From Corylus avellana (taxonomy: Eukaryota; Streptophyta; Magnoliopsida; Fagales; Betulaceae), in the NCBI RefSeq assembly GCF_901000735.1, contig NC_081546.1, positions 2,919,001-2,983,000 of the forward strand: DNA of 64,000 bases, read 5' to 3'. The translations under genes were made by a program, and so were the position numbers. Within the stretch, counting starts at the first letter, position 1; every line of letters starts with the position of its first letter. Of this stretch, positions 11,001 to 25,902 are shown piece by piece. Under the pieces are notes generated by a model. The model did not search any database. It was not told where the DNA came from and was given only the letters and a program-made list of their open reading frames with translations.

Positions 11001-14000
11001 AGAACATGTAAGTGATACTCTTTCGAGGTACCATGAGGGCAACATTCTGGACTTCTTCATGATTAGCCTTTTAGTTGGATCTGTCTTGCAAATATAATAG
11101 AACTATCCATTTGTGTTCAGATCCGTGTATTTGCTGATGATGTCGTGGAGAGCTCCGAGGTAACTTCTGGCGTTACCAGAATTGGAGATTATGAGCTTCA
11201 TGATCTTGTGCTACTGGAGTAAGAATTTTCATCTGTTCAGGAATCATTTAAATGTTTTCTTTTCATTTAATTGATCTTGTTACACATGAGTAGATGTCCT
11301 CATCTGTTCAGGAATCACTTAAAACTTGTTTATTAATTTTGGTGCAGTAATTTGAGTTTTGGTGTAGTTATTCGAGTAGAAAGTGAAGCATTTCAGGTGA
11401 GTAATCTTTGATAGAATGTTCAAATGTTCAACACGCACTTTAGGATGCTCATGTTTATGACTTTGTTATTTAGGTTCTCAAGGGAGTTCCTGACAGACCT
11501 GAGATTGCTCTCGTTAAGTTGAGAGAAATCAAATGCAAGATTGACAAGAAAATCAGTGTGCAAGATCGGTATAAGAACACGGTGTCAGCAAAAGACGTTG
11601 TGAGGATCATTGAGGGTCCGTGCAAGGTGAGACCATATTATAGCTTTGATTAATGTTGTTAGTAGGGTTTGTAATACTTATCTAATTACTCCTGTCATGT
11701 TAGGGGAAACAAGGCCCTGTAGAACATATATACAGAGGAGTCTTGTTCATCTATGATCGCCATCACCTTGAGCATGCAGGCTTTATTTGTGCTAAAGCCC
11801 ATTGTTGCATTATTGTGGGAGGATCGCGTGCCAATGGTGATAGAAATGTGAGTAGTTTGTTTTCCTATTTGTAGATTTATTTTTTTGTTGATAGATATAG
11901 TAATTTTTATTGCATTCTCTTCTATTTTCCTCTATCACTTTTTTGGTCAGTTTTTTTTTTTTTGTTTTTTTGATAAGTAAAGAAAAAAGAATAGAAAGCA
12001 TCCTATTTTTTTTGTTTTAATTTTGACTTATCAATAAAGCATCCTCTTTGTTTCTCTTGTATCATTTTTAGGGTGATTCGTACTCAAGACTTGCCAATCT
12101 TAAAACTCCACCTCGTATTCCGCAGTCTCCGAAGAGATTTTCTCGAGGAGGCCCTCCAATTGACTGTATGTTTCTAATGTTCAAGGCTCTCTTTTGCATG
12201 GTCATTGGGCTTTCTAAAAATTATTCTTGAACTACAAATAGTTTTGTTATAAACCTCTTACTTCTATTCAGCTGGTGGAAGGCATAGAGGTGGAAGGGGG
12301 CATGATGGCTTAGTTGGTACCACAGTTAAAATCCGCCTCGGTCCCTACAAAGGTTATCGTGGACGTGTTATTGAAGTTAAAGGCGCAACAGTTCGTGTTG
12401 AGCTAGAGTCACAGATGAAGGTTGTTACAGGCAAGTCTGTTCTGGGAAAATCTTTTGCATTATTGGCTACTCTAGTTCCCTGCGGGTTATAACTGCTGTT
12501 GTTTGTGCAGTTGATCGCAATTCTATTTCTGATAACGTGGTTGTTTCTACCCCATATCGGTAAATATCATTTTTGCTTTTAACTGCTTCAGTTGTTTCAT
12601 AATTCACAAATTTGAACTATATGTATGTTTTAGCAGTGATGCGCCTCGGTATGGTATTGGGAGTGAGACTCCCATGCATCCTTCTCGAACTCCGCTTCAT
12701 CCATATATGACGCCTATGAGAGATCCCGGAGGTTTGTTATTTTCAGTCTTGTGGTATTGCTTCCTCTAGAAACATGGACAAGTTAGCAACTCAGCTATGC
12801 TTTAACAAATTAAATGCAGTTTGCTATTTGAATTTCCTTTCCCCTTTCTGGCCAAGGTCATATGAACTCTTTTTTTTAATTTTAATTTTTAAGAATTCAT
12901 TTTTTCTGCCAATTTCTGCAGCAACACCCATTCATGATGGCATGAGGACACCTATGCGTGATCGAGCGTGGAATCCTTATACACCAATGAGTCCACCAAG
13001 GTTTGTCACGAAGTTGCTTCTTTGAATTAGAGAGTTGAGAGGGCATCAACATGCAATAAGAACCTTGAAGAATAGAGTCTTGGGTTTTTAGGATCGTAAT
13101 TTGCATTAGTTCTTTTCCTTTTTTTTTTTTTTTTTTTCTCTATTGAGGGTGGAAGTTTGAATCGTCATGAGCTTGTATTAGAATTGACAAGTGAGCTTTT
13201 AAGATTTTATGGTTTAAATATCCAAAAGTACTTAAGAAATGACATAAACTTAAATCTCCCCATTTATAAGTGGCTCTCAATTATTTGTTGCTCCCCCTTT
13301 TCTCTCTTCTTTCTTTTGGGTGGAAGCTGCCTTTCTTCTTTGACTGTATAAGAATGATTTTATCTAGTTAGATTTGGACGTTCAAGAGAACACTGTGTAT
13401 TATGAGTGATGACTGATCTTTGAAATTGTGATGTTGACAAATTAGGGATAATTGGGAAGATGGAAACCCTGGCTCTTGGGGAACCAGCCCACAGTATCAG
13501 GTCAATAAATTCAGTCCGACTGTTGAGAATTTTTTTTTTTTTTTTTTTTCATTCTTTTTATTGAAAGTAATTATGTTGTCTTTTTTCTTTCCTCCAGGCA
13601 GGAAGTCCTCCTTCCCGTGCTTATGAAGCTCCAACTCCTGGTTCTGGTTGGGCAAATACTCCCGGTGGCAATTATAGTGAAGCTGGAACGCCAAGGGATA
13701 GTAGTTCTGCCTATGGTACTCCTTTGCGTTATTTAAACACAGTGCCACATGTGCAGAAATATTGTAGTGTTTGATTTGCTGTAATCTTGCTTAGAGTAAC
13801 GCAATTTATGTCCCTGTTGCAGCCAATGCTCCTAGCCCTTACTTGCCTTCAACTCCCGGTGGACAGCCCATGACACCAAATTCTGTTTCCTATCTTCCTG
13901 GCACTCCTGGAGGGCAGCCCATGACGCCAGGAACTGGTGGTCTGGATGCTATGTCTCCTGTTATAGGTTTGATGATTTGCAGATTTTTCCCTTTGCTAGC

Positions 14001-15849
14001 TTAGAATCATATTGATAGTTGGATTTTTTTTGGTTGGCCAAGTAACAAAAGGTAAGAGGGGTTTGGTAGCACCTACTGGAAACTATCATTTAGAAAGGCA
14101 TGAAAGCATTAATACCGTCCATTTCTAACATTTTTGCTTCCTGAATATTTCAAAGCACATCAATCACCAAAAGTATGCATTTGTGCTTCTAGAAAAATGT
14201 TTTCTGGAATAAAACCAAGGATTTTTGTCCTATTTTAGAGGAATATATTTTCTGAGATGTTGAAAAGTTCTTAAAACAATCAAGCACAATTTAAGGGCTC
14301 ATTTGGAAATATATTTTGAAAAAAGCAAAAGCAAAAACTGGTTTTCTTTTCTTGAAGATGTGTTCGATAAACTAACTAAAAACTATTTTCAGAGCAGAAA
14401 AAATAGAAAATTTGTGTTTGTTAAGATGCTATTTTATTTATTTATTTCTTCATATACATAAATTACTATTAATACCTGTAAAATTTCTCTGAAATAAGTG
14501 GTTGCATTGTTACATTCCCAAACGTAAAGAAACACCTTTGCATCCCCAATGACGGAGAGTTCAAGTGGCAAGTCAAGCCACAATAAGCACTTCAGTGTAA
14601 ATTGAAAGTTCAAAACCTCACTTGTGTAGTGATCCCTCTTGGGGCCACCCCTAGGGGTGGCGTGGCCCAAGAATTGCCTGCCTCATGATGCTTTACTCAA
14701 TTGCCAATGTGGTTGGTCGAGAGAGAGAGAGGTGGCAGCTGTGAATGAACAGAAAACCCAATGCATGCTGTTGGTAGGATTTCATGTTCAGACTGGATAC
14801 TGTGCAACACTGTGCACTTAAACTAGTCTACAGCAATTTTTTTTTTTTTTTTTTTTTTTTTCTGTGTTATCCCTGTTCTCTGTTCTCAGTAACATCAAAA
14901 TGGTGGTGTGTTTTTATTGCTGTGCTAATTTGTTCTCAAGAACTGTTTGGGAATAATTTTTTGCTCTCAAGAACTGTTGATGTTGTCAAACATGCTTTTT
15001 GCTGGTAAAATAATTTTTGTGAAGGATAAAAACTGTTCTCAAGGACAGTTACCAAGCAGGAAAGTTCTCCCAGAATAAAATTCTTAGAGAAAAACACTGC
15101 CAAAGTACTAGGAGTTGGCTGCAAGATTGATCCTTTCTTTTTGGCCAATGAACTCCAAAATGTCTCAAGTAGAATTAGCCAACAGTTTTTAGTTTTATTT
15201 TGGTGAATGTCCACGTAACTTTTCATTGGACTTTTTGCAGGTGGGGACAGTGAAGGACCATATTTCGTGCCAGACATATTGGTTAATGTGCGCAGGTCTG
15301 GAGAGGAATCTGTTGTCGGAATTGTTCGGGAGGTGCTTCCGGTATGTCTTCTTAGATACTTGTAATTATTTCTCGTATGGAAGTCTGGCAATCTTGGGGT
15401 TTCAGGGGTAAAGCAACTTTTTGGTGTGATTCAAGAACAAACTAAATACTTTTCGTTTTTAACATGTTAACTGAATTGCCATCACAAGGGGTTTTACAAT
15501 TTTCTGCGTTTGATTTTGGTGATCGATGTAGCCAAAAAGTTGAAATTTGTTAGTGTAAATAGGGGTAATAATGTGTTAATAATGTTGATGTTACATCTTC
15601 CAGGATGGTTCCTGTCGGGTAGTTCTTGGGTCAAGTGGGAATGGTGACACAATTACAGCCCTTCCTAATGAGATGGAGATCGTGGGACCAAGGAAAAATG
15701 ACAAGATCAAGATCATGGCAGGTGTGCTACGTGGTGCCACTGGCAAGTTGATTGGTGTGGACGGCAGTGATGGAATTGTAAAGGTAGATGACACTCTTGA
15801 TGTTAAGATTTTGGACTTGGTTCTTTTGGCAAAATTAGCACAACCATGA
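5006..15849 (+). CDS. SPT5: Transcription elongation factor SPT5 (complete, 22 exons, 1042 aa)
   Basis: Exons: 5006-5336, 9075-9313, 9444-9590, 9720-9878, 9958-10041, 10190-10260, 10366-10723, 10852-11007, 11121-11218, 11348-11396, 11474-11626, 11704-11847, 12072-12165, 12272-12430, 12511-12559, 12637-12731, 12922-13000, 13446-13500, 13598-13715, 13823-13966, 15241-15341, 15604-15849; phases agree throughout (3129 nt). Domains in order: Glu/Asp-rich acidic N-terminus (1-110); NGN domain (about 180-270, motif DPKLWMVKCAIGRERE); KOW repeats near 278-300, 425-455, 485-510, 600-645 and 700-745; a Ser/Thr/Pro-rich C-terminal repeat region (about 775-925, many TPM/TPG words); and a last KOW at 985-1035. 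SPT5 pairs with SPT4 (DSIF) on RNA polymerase II. Length is close to Arabidopsis SPT5-2 as I remember it. Oddities: intron 1 is 3.7 kb and holds a LINE and an assembly gap; intron 14 is GC-AG; exon 16 has a tandem acceptor. No WG/GW-rich tail is seen, so this is the canonical Pol II form rather than the SPT5-like (KTF1) form. Confidence 0.95.
6516..6920 (-). mobile_element. 5'-truncated non-LTR (LINE) fragment in SPT5 intron 1
   Basis: On the minus strand the frame at about 6835-6720 reads as the decayed C-terminal end of a plant LINE ORF2 (SDRNEQNFEDSERTMVEL, then AFVFNTLYQWMAAYDF), with an in-frame stop just before it. About 180 bases later comes a poly-A tail, seen as a poly-T run at 6516-6539 on the plus strand. 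The bases next to the tail (ATAAGTAATC) are the same kind of 3' end as the tiny insertion at 62771-62789. The left (3') border is clear; the truncated 5' border is approximate. Confidence 0.65.
7896..8110. repeat. possible MITE end (GGTCCGTTTGG-type) in SPT5 intron 1
   Basis: The sequence opens with AGGGTCCGTTTGGAGTTTAG, a word typical of Harbinger or hAT MITE ends, and contains several 'aaaattg'/'caaatt' inverted words. I could not find a clean partner terminus or target duplication, so this is weak. Confidence 0.3.
8486..8863. other. assembly gap (378 N) in SPT5 intron 1
   Basis: Run of undetermined bases, preceded by a poly-T tract. The open frames spanning it are artefacts. SPT5 splices cleanly from 5336 to 9075 around it. 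Confidence 0.99.
13967..15240 (+). other. long intron 20 of SPT5 with repeat debris
   Basis: 1.27-kb intron. It holds a short GGCCACCCC/GGGGTGGC palindromic patch (about 14640-14670), a poly-T run (14838-14861) and imprecise repeats of TTCTCAAGAACTG (14930-15050). No exon is needed here: codon phase joins 13966 to 15241. Confidence 0.7.
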
Positions 15850-16161
15850 TTGACATGGTAGTGAGGAAAAGAAAATGTATTGTCATTGTTAGTTATATGG
15901 AAAAAGCTTTAGAGGGACTCATTAATCTGAAAATCTGTGTGCGCTTGCAATATGTTGAAGTGATGGGATGTGGCCTGCTAATTTTTTTTTTTTTTTTTAA
16001 ATATTAGATATCACCCTTGGTATACTGGACTAGTACATCAAACTTCTCATTGAAGTTTTGAGGACTTGTGACCCAATAGAAAATGAACAGAGTGGTTATT
16101 TTGCTTTAAATTGGGAGGGAAGAATTATGGATCCGAATGAGTTATATGTAAGTACTGCCAT
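15850..16161. other. 3' flank of SPT5
   Basis: Likely 3' untranslated and downstream sequence. A poly-T run lies at 15981-15998. Nothing else seen. Confidence 0.5.
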
Positions 16162-16353
16162 GTACTAGAGTAATGCTAGAAGAAAAACTTGTATCATTTT
16201 TGTATTATCCCAAAATTAATGTGCTTTTTAAAATATCATTATATCAAAAATCAATAATCATGATTTACAAATTTAATGGTAATTTTGAAAGACATCAATT
16301 TTAGATTGGGAGGATACAAGGAGGACATAGTCTTTCTTCTAGCATTATAGTAC
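16162..16353. repeat. foldback MITE, AGTAATG-type family member 3
   Basis: Clear terminal inverted repeats: GTACTAGAGTAATGCTAGAA on the left, and on the right TTCTTCTAGCATTATAGTAC, which is the reverse complement with a short indel. Internal arms: TTTGTATTATCCC pairs with GGGAGGATACAA. Length about 190 bp. Confidence 0.75.
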
Positions 16354-17335
16354 ACTAAGTAGGGTAGATAAAGATGTCATTTGGTACACTTATTACAATA
16401 TTTTATATAGTAGAATATGAAATTGAACCTGAATCTATTACTATACAGGCCTTCCATTAAAAGAGAATGTCATTGAGTTGATTTCATATATATATTTCGG
16501 ATTTTTTAACTCTGTTAGCTCATACAAAATTAATTGAGACCTCTGGGTTTGCTTTGATATCAGTTTCATTTAATGCAAGAAAGGGATTCAAAAATTAAAA
16601 CGGTGGGTGAATTGGATTTAGGGCTACAGGCATTATTGAGATGGATCACTGGTGGTTACTTGCACAAGAACAGATTGAGGTGGTGACATCACACACTTTG
16701 GAGAGAAAGCAGAGATGAGAGTATTATTTATTTGCAAAGAAATTTCACTCCATTTACACAGAAGAAGGGTTATTAATGATTATATGGTAGTTGAGTTGAT
16801 TTGATACACCCTAATTTAACAGGGTTTAAAAAATTCTAACTTAACTCAATGTTATTTAGAAACCCTGAACAAATTCATTTGGGTAGTGCTCATCAAACGC
16901 ATAAGGTGGAATGGTGGAATTGGAGAAGATTAGAGTTTTCTGGGTACCATTATTATAGTCCAAGACATCACTTTATAGTATTAGGCATGGCAAGAAACCT
17001 AAAGGATTTGGATTTGTTTCTTGCATGTCAAGCTTAATAGCATAATTGAATTGAATCGGAGAGATGGAGATATAGGTGAAAATATGATTACATTCCTTAC
17101 GAAGGACAATGTACAAAAACAGCACAAGAGTTTGATAATTAGTGCCTCGTATTAAAATCTTTCCAGATGAGATGGTCATTTGCACAGTTTACATACATGA
17201 ACTGGCAGCAGCTACCAAGATCAAAAGGGGATGCAAAATTGTGATTTAGCCTGCATGCATGACTTCTTGAACAGAGCATTTTGGGGGCAACTTGATCGGG
17301 CTTCACTTATTAAGAGGCACAACATGAAAGCTTTC
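16354..17335. other. spacer between SPT5 and ADH copy A
   Basis: No recognisable gene. The 62-codon frame at 16849-17037 has no family signature. 17230-17335 is the likely 3' untranslated region of the minus-strand ADH copy A. Confidence 0.5.
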
Positions 17336-19528
<2,193 letters not shown>

Positions 19529-19827
19529 CCTTTCTTTTTAGTCTCACCGACAATCTAAAATATCAAAAAATGTTTTGGCAGTCGATGAGTTTTCTTCTTG
19601 TTGGGAAATATTGCCTAGTTGTAGAGAATTGAAGGAAGGAAGGAGATAGAAGTCTGATTGAGTTGTGAAACTATGAAGCTTTATCAATGGTGACTATGGT
19701 ACTGTTCCTTGTCACAGTTGTCATTTCAAAGAATTTTGTCCTCGTAAGATAAAATATCACTCTCATTCGTAAGCATGCGTCTAGTGGGGTTGGACCCCAA
19801 AATGTACATTTTTCTCCCTCCTTTTGT
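19529..19827 (-). promoter_or_regulatory. upstream region of ADH copy A
   Basis: 5' flank of the minus-strand ADH copy A. It reads as plain AT-rich sequence; I see no TATA box as clear as that of copy D. Confidence 0.4.
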
Positions 19828-19836
19828 TTTTTCTTT

Positions 19837-20229
19837 GGGGTAATTACTTTTTTTTTTTTTTTTTTTTCTTTCTTTCTTTCTTTCTTTCTTCATGAACTAC
19901 AATGCATTGTCACTTTGTCCCCATGAATTAACAATTCTACTGTTCGACCCCATCAAACTACCATTTTGTGCCAAAAACCCCATTTTTATCAGTCAAAGGC
20001 GTTAACTCAGATGGTTAAAGTGACAATGCGTTGTTGTTCATGGGGACAAAGCATTGTAGTTTAGGAGGCAAAGTGACGGGTTGACCGTTTTAGTTAACGT
20101 CTTTAACTGATGGAAGTGGAGTTTTGGGCACAAAATGATAGTTTGATGGGGTCGGACAGTAGGGTTGTCAGTTCATGGGGGCAAAGTGACAATGCGTTGT
20201 AGTTCCTGAAAAGAAAATGTAATTACCCA
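19837..20229. mobile_element. Mutator-like foldback MITE with 9-bp target duplication
   Basis: 393-bp element with long inverted arms (about 170 bases each). The left end GGGGTAATTAC mirrors the right end GTAATTACCCA. Internal pairs include AACTACAATGCATTGTCACT with GACAATGCGTTGTAGTT, CGACCCCATCAAACTACCAT with ATAGTTTGATGGGGTCGG, and GGCGTTAACT with AGTTAACGTC. Flanked by TTTTTCTTT at 19828-19836 and 20230-20238, a 9-bp direct repeat as expected for Mutator-like elements. The duplication is T-rich, so chance is not excluded. No coding capacity. Confidence 0.75.
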
Positions 20230-20238
20230 TTTTTCTTT

Positions 20239-23200
20239 CCTTGCTCAATCAATAACTAGATTTTGTAATTACAAAATTTTCACCAAAAGCTCCAAATTGC
20301 AACTTGTTTGAAAGATTTGAAACTTTGGGTAAAATTTTTTTTAAGAAACTGAAAAAATTAGGCAATTCATATATAGGGTAGCAATTCATATTCGCGTATC
20401 AAGCTTAGTCTGTTATGAAAATACTCGCTTTATTTTTAAGATGGTAAACAACTTAGGCAATTTAATGGGGACCTGGGTATCAAAATTAACAAGTTGGCTT
20501 GAGAACCAATCACTATTAAACCATAAAGCTCTCCAACTGACTAAAGCCAAAACTTTTTGAACTTTGTCCCCTCCTTTCCTTCTTCGATTTGATTGTGGTT
20601 TGTCTGCATCGATCACTTCAAAAACTCCACTTCCTAATCCTTCCAAAGGCTTCTTTCCTGTTCTGGTTGATGTTAACACCACAGGAGTACTAACAGGAAT
20701 TGATCCACATCCAAAAGAAAATAAATTAATTAATTATGTAGCCCCCTTTTGATCATGACATTGACAGCTTGTTTGATTCAATTCCACTGCATTTCTTTTT
20801 TCTTTTTTCCTTCCCAAATCAGTTTTTCTGATACATTGTTTTGAAGAGACGGATTATATGATTCGATTGTCCAGTCTAGCATAGTTTGGGGCATTTGTAG
20901 GCTGCATCGGATATCTTGTTTTTGACCTAACCATTAACACCTTTGGACAATTTGTCACATAGAAAAAACTACACCATCCTGATATTTTTGCTTGCATATT
21001 TCCAAATACATGTTAAAGAGTATGTACTTAGAAGTGCATGTAGCATTTTTGTTCACGTTTATGTCACATCGACTGCCAAATTAACAATTATAGCTCTAAT
21101 GTCATTCTTTTTGAATCCTTAAACTTAGAGAAAAGAACAAATAAGAAAGAGAAATGCTAAGCTTACAAAATATTTTATAAAAGAAACTCTTACAAAATGA
21201 CGTAAATTTTACTCTTTGCTCCTCTCTTAAGGTAGTCATCAATGGAGCAAAGCCCGAATTCTCTCACTACAAAGCCATATGAAACCCACCCAAGGCTAAG
21301 CTTGTTTATTATTCCTTTCCCATTTACTCCTCCATTACTCCATAGATGGGTTCCTCAAGCAGCTCTACCAACCACCCAGGCTGTCTGGTTCTTGCTCCAA
21401 AGAAAAATGTTATTCTTTCAGGCTTCCCTTTTCTTGGCCTGCAGGCCATGGCCCATTTCCAGCTTATTTCTTGTGCTATTGCTTCTTGGGCCTTGTGTGC
21501 TATTGTTTAATTTGGTCGTTCAGGCAAAGTGCTTTCAGAAATTGGAAGGAGCTCTTCTTTTGAAGTGTGTTCCCAAAATAACCAAGCTTGTGTTCAATTT
21601 TATAGTTTTATCTTTTATGGGCTGGGCTAATATTATTGAATTTGTCCCTATAATTTAGAATTGTTTTCAAAGTTTCCAATTTATCTTTTAGCTCCTTTAG
21701 TTTCTTTTGCGATTATCAAATTGATCATTCTGTCCATGTTCTATTAGATTTTTTTTTTTTTTAATTAAATTTTTTTTTTAACAAACGGAGCTAATCTTTA
21801 AGTTTAAGAACATGTAGTAATCATTTTACCGAGAGAAATGTTATATACACTTCCACTTCTAAGCTCTCAAGTGCATATTCCCTAACGTAGCACTAAAAAA
21901 AAAAAAAACACCAGTCCAATTATAGATTATCACGTTATTTTATAAGAAAAGTGTAGTAAAAACTATAATACCTTTAAGAAAGAGTGACTCTCTCGGTCTA
22001 TATATATATCCAAAAATATTTTGGCAAAAAAGAAATGACCAAATTAAAGTTTGAAAATATTTTTGTGCTTGGCCACAAAAAATAAAAAATAAAAAATAAT
22101 AATAATAATAAATAAAAGAATAAGGTTGAATGGGCCTCGTGTGATTTGTGAACAGTGACCCAAAGCAAAGGTGCAGAATCCACAGGAGAGTCAAAGGACA
22201 GAAGAAGTAGTAAAAGATTGTGGTGGAGCCCAGCCCAGCAGTTTCAGATAGAGACTGATTGGGCCGGCCGTTGCAGACGGGGCATGCGCTGCCACCTAAT
22301 GAGGAGGGGAAAGGGACCCACCCACGCCACATGTCATATCGTTATCAAATGAAACACAGAAGAAAGAGGACAAACATTGTTGGATGGTCGCAGACAGTGG
22401 CTCTTTCTCAGGTCCCTACTCCCTCTTGTCCCATCTGCTTTGCACTTCCGCTGCCTTAATGCCTATGATGATAAGTCTCTCTCCCTCTTCTGTCTAAAGC
22501 CTAAAGTCCCCATCGATGAAGGATTAAGGATGGGTGGGGGTAAAAAATATTTCAGGAAATGGGGAGAAGTTTCCTCTTATTCCAAATCCATCCACTTTTT
22601 ATTACCCAAATGTAAAACTGGCCCCTAGCTCCCTCTCTCTTGTGTCTCTTTCTAGTAAGAGCATCCAATTCTCCTTCCATTACTCCTTCCTTCTGTCCGC
22701 CCAATCATGTTGTAATTTGACGTCAGCAACTACTGTTGAAGAACTGGGTTTTCAACCTACTGCAAATTCATGTTGAGGGCCAGATCTTTTTTTTTTTTCT
22801 TCTTCTTTTTAACTAATGAACAACAGATCTTTTGAAAAATATAAAGTGTATCCAAAGAAAGTTTAAGGGAAATATATTAGGTATAACCACAGCTGATCAT
22901 GAGGTTCAATATATCCCGAGGTAGCTAGCTAGGTTTAAAGTAAGCAAACTTTATGGAAAGCAAGTGCCATTTTAATGAGAACCGAAAAGGTTGGTTAACC
23001 TTTGTTCCTCACTTTTACGGTGTATCCAAGTTTACTTTTTTCTGAAGCTTTAAACAATAAACTTTTGGCAAAAAGGAAGAAGAAAAAGAAGAAAAAAAGA
23101 TAGAATTTTTTTTATATATGAAAAGGTTGGAGCAAAAGCCCATTGTTGCATAGAAGTAAACAAGGCATGGGGCCATTGGGCGATCATTAACATTGGATTT

Positions 23201-24309
23201 GAAGTTTTCTTTCTAGATTCTCAATGATCTCACTTACCATATGGAAAGAAGTCATAATCTCTGAACTCCATTGTGTGAGAGCAGAAGAGGTTTTTTTGTA
23301 GGTGGGACATTGTGAATTAGCAGGGTCTCTTTACTTGGCTCCTGATCACCGGCCAGCTCCTAAGCAACAGAGAAATTAACCCTTTTCTTTCGAATGGTAA
23401 CAACTTTGGAAATGGGCCGGTGGCTTGTCACTTTCATTACTTTGTGTCTCCTCTTTACTGTTTCTCTCAATTAAACAAGAAAACCTGTAATCTTTTCCCC
23501 CCAAATATTACCACTCTGTAATATCTATAGAAAGACGGTAACTTTTATGGAGGCTTACAACTTACAAGGTGAGAATTCCATTTCATGGGTTGTAACTGTT
23601 TGTGAAGAGCTGCATGCAAGCCTTTAAATAGGTTATATATAGCTAGGGACAAAGGGCCATTCATGTGAATTTCCACCCTTTAGGAAAGAATCCTTCCTTA
23701 AACAAACTTAACACTCTATTGGTCCATCAACTACTGCAGTACTATGCAGCAATTTCATTGATTCGTGATACTCTGACGACTTATTGATCTGTGGTATTTG
23801 TGTTCATTTCCTACCCTAAATTAATCATCTCCCATGATATTTGAGCACTAAACCTAGCTAGCTTCCTCTTTTGCTGTGTTATACTGTTTCTACTAATGTT
23901 ATACATGTACGTAATTAATTTCATGTACCTGAAAGATTCTTATTGTCCAAAACACCAAGGGTCACATTTTTGTGGTCCTTTCTGACTATATCAGCTAGAA
24001 CTTAACACAGTCGAGGGTTTTTTTTTTTTAATTTTTTTTTTAATTTTTAATTTTTTTATTTATCTATTATTATTATTTTTTGGGTAATAATAATGCATGT
24101 TTGATCAATTAACAATGCTATATATTACATCTCTATATATCTTACTCTTATTTCATTAGACTGATGGAGTTGTGTTTATCAGTAATTTATTTATTTATTT
24201 ATTTTAACAATGATTAATCCAAGAATTGATGTGTATTGCCACATTGGCCCAGTACAATAAGGTGGAATAGGGAATAATATATAACATTTCTCTTGATCGA
24301 TTATTAATA
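20239..24309. other. long intergenic region upstream of PIN6
   Basis: No gene with family support. Frames at 20413-20752, 21242-21658 and 22155-22776 have no recognisable motif or splice structure. A less AT-rich patch at 22140-22770 has some promoter-like character but no support. Poly-T and AT runs are common (21750-21780, 21895-21910, 24010-24080). Confidence 0.5.
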
Positions 24310-24503
24310 GAGTAATGCTTTTTACATTGTATACTCTCATTCCACATGATCTATTTTCACTATGCTTATTATGTGACAGTACTAACTATTAATTAACCCT
24401 TTGATTGTTTTTTTTTTTGTAAGTATGGATTGATCTACCTGTAAATTGGATATAATAGGATAAAATAGGATAATCCTAGTGAGATGATCATGTAGCATTA
24501 CTC
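24310..24503. repeat. foldback MITE, AGTAATG-type family member 4
   Basis: GAGTAATGCTTTTTACAT at the left pairs with CATGTAGCATTACTC at the right. Middle arms are diverged. Weaker than the 16162 copy. Confidence 0.55.
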
Positions 24504-25811
24504 TTATCAATATGCCACTTTTTTCCTTGACACGTACAAGATGCATGTATTCAATATTTCTTTGATTAAGAGGAATCCATCAGTAATCCTCTTTGGGAAT
24601 GATTGAGTATTAATGTTATATATACACAGCAAATTAAAGATGATAAAGAGAAAAAGAAAAAAAAAAAATCATCATCATCATAGCTAATTAACCCTCCGTC
24701 ATGGACCACAACGGTGTTCCGTAATGAATGACGTAATGATCAGTGAGGCACCAAGCACAACGTTCAACTATTGCAGCTGTGAGATAGAGCAAACCATATA
24801 CTTGGAAATGCCAATTGAATCCCATCACTCCAACTACCGAGAGAGGAACATACACATAGATTAATGGATCCCCCTATTTGCCACGTGTAAATTAATTAAC
24901 ATTAATTGTTTTATATAAATATACATTTTTTATTTTAACTTGTCAGAACACTAATATTTTTTTTGGTTATTTTAATGAGTTAATTTCGTAAAAGAGCCTG
25001 AGAACCTTCATTTTCAACCTTACCAATTTGACCCCCCAAAAAAAATGGTGAGCGAATACTATTAATTCACCAAATGAATAAAAAAATAATTTCTCTTTTT
25101 ACATTTTTTTTTTTTCTATCTCCTCTTTTAATAGTTAAATAAATAATAAATAAATTTATGAAAAAAATATTTAAATGAAATAATAAAAATACATTATTAA
25201 AATAGTGAGGCCATTGAAATATTCTGAAAAAAGACTGAATAATTAAAATAAAAAGAAGGAAAAATTACAGTTTAACTCTCAAAAGTTGACAATATTTTTC
25301 AATTTGAATACCAAAGTTTCAATTTTTGCAATCCACCTCTACAAAGTTTCATTTTTTTTTTTCAATTTAACCAATATTATCCTAAAAATTCTCACATTGC
25401 CTCTAATTTTTATTTTTTTATAAAAATAAAAAATAAAATAAAATTTGGGGGTGCAAAAATGGCCAGATGGTCGTAGCCACCCTGGATTTTTTTTAAATTT
25501 TTTTTATAAAAAATAAAAAATTAGGAGCAATATGAAAAGTTTTTGATACAATTGGTCAAATTGCAAAAAATTGAAACTTTAGGAAGTGAATTGCAAAATT
25601 TAAAACTTTAGTGTTCGAATTGAAAAACGCTGTCAACTTTAAAGAATAAACTATAATTTTTCCTAAAAAGAAACTTCTTTTAATTATTTTGGTGAGCGAT
25701 ATTACAAAATTATATATCATCAAGCTTACCAACCGTGATTTCCGGTATTAATTAAAGTGACTCCAAAGTGAAAAAACAATTGGTTGAAGGGCATTTCCGT
25801 CCATGAACTCC
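24504..25811. other. proximal upstream region of PIN6
   Basis: AT-rich. It contains an inverted pair: CAAAGTTTCAATTTTTGCAA near 25311-25330 versus TTGCAAAATTTAAAACTTTAG near 25590-25610, suggesting another degraded foldback MITE (about 25260-25650). No gene seen. Confidence 0.5.
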
Positions 25812-25819
25812 TATATAAA
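25812..25819 (+). promoter_or_regulatory. TATA box of the PIN6-like gene
   Basis: TATATAAA lies 83 bases before the ATG at 25903. This predicts a transcription start near 25845 and a 5' leader of about 55-60 bases rich in CT and GA, typical of plant leaders. Confidence 0.65.
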
Positions 25820-25902
25820 CACAGACAATTCTCTTCCTCATCACTTTCATATGACTGATCTCCATAAACACAAAACTCTGTGAGAGATCAGAGAGAAGAG
25901 AG

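Noticed and set aside
21242..21658. 138-codon hydrophobic frame
   Set aside because: No known family, no promoter or splice context, AT-rich codons; likely chance.
22155..22776. Several overlapping frames in a GC-richer patch
   Set aside because: Overlapping in all frames with no recognisable motif; no frame dominates.
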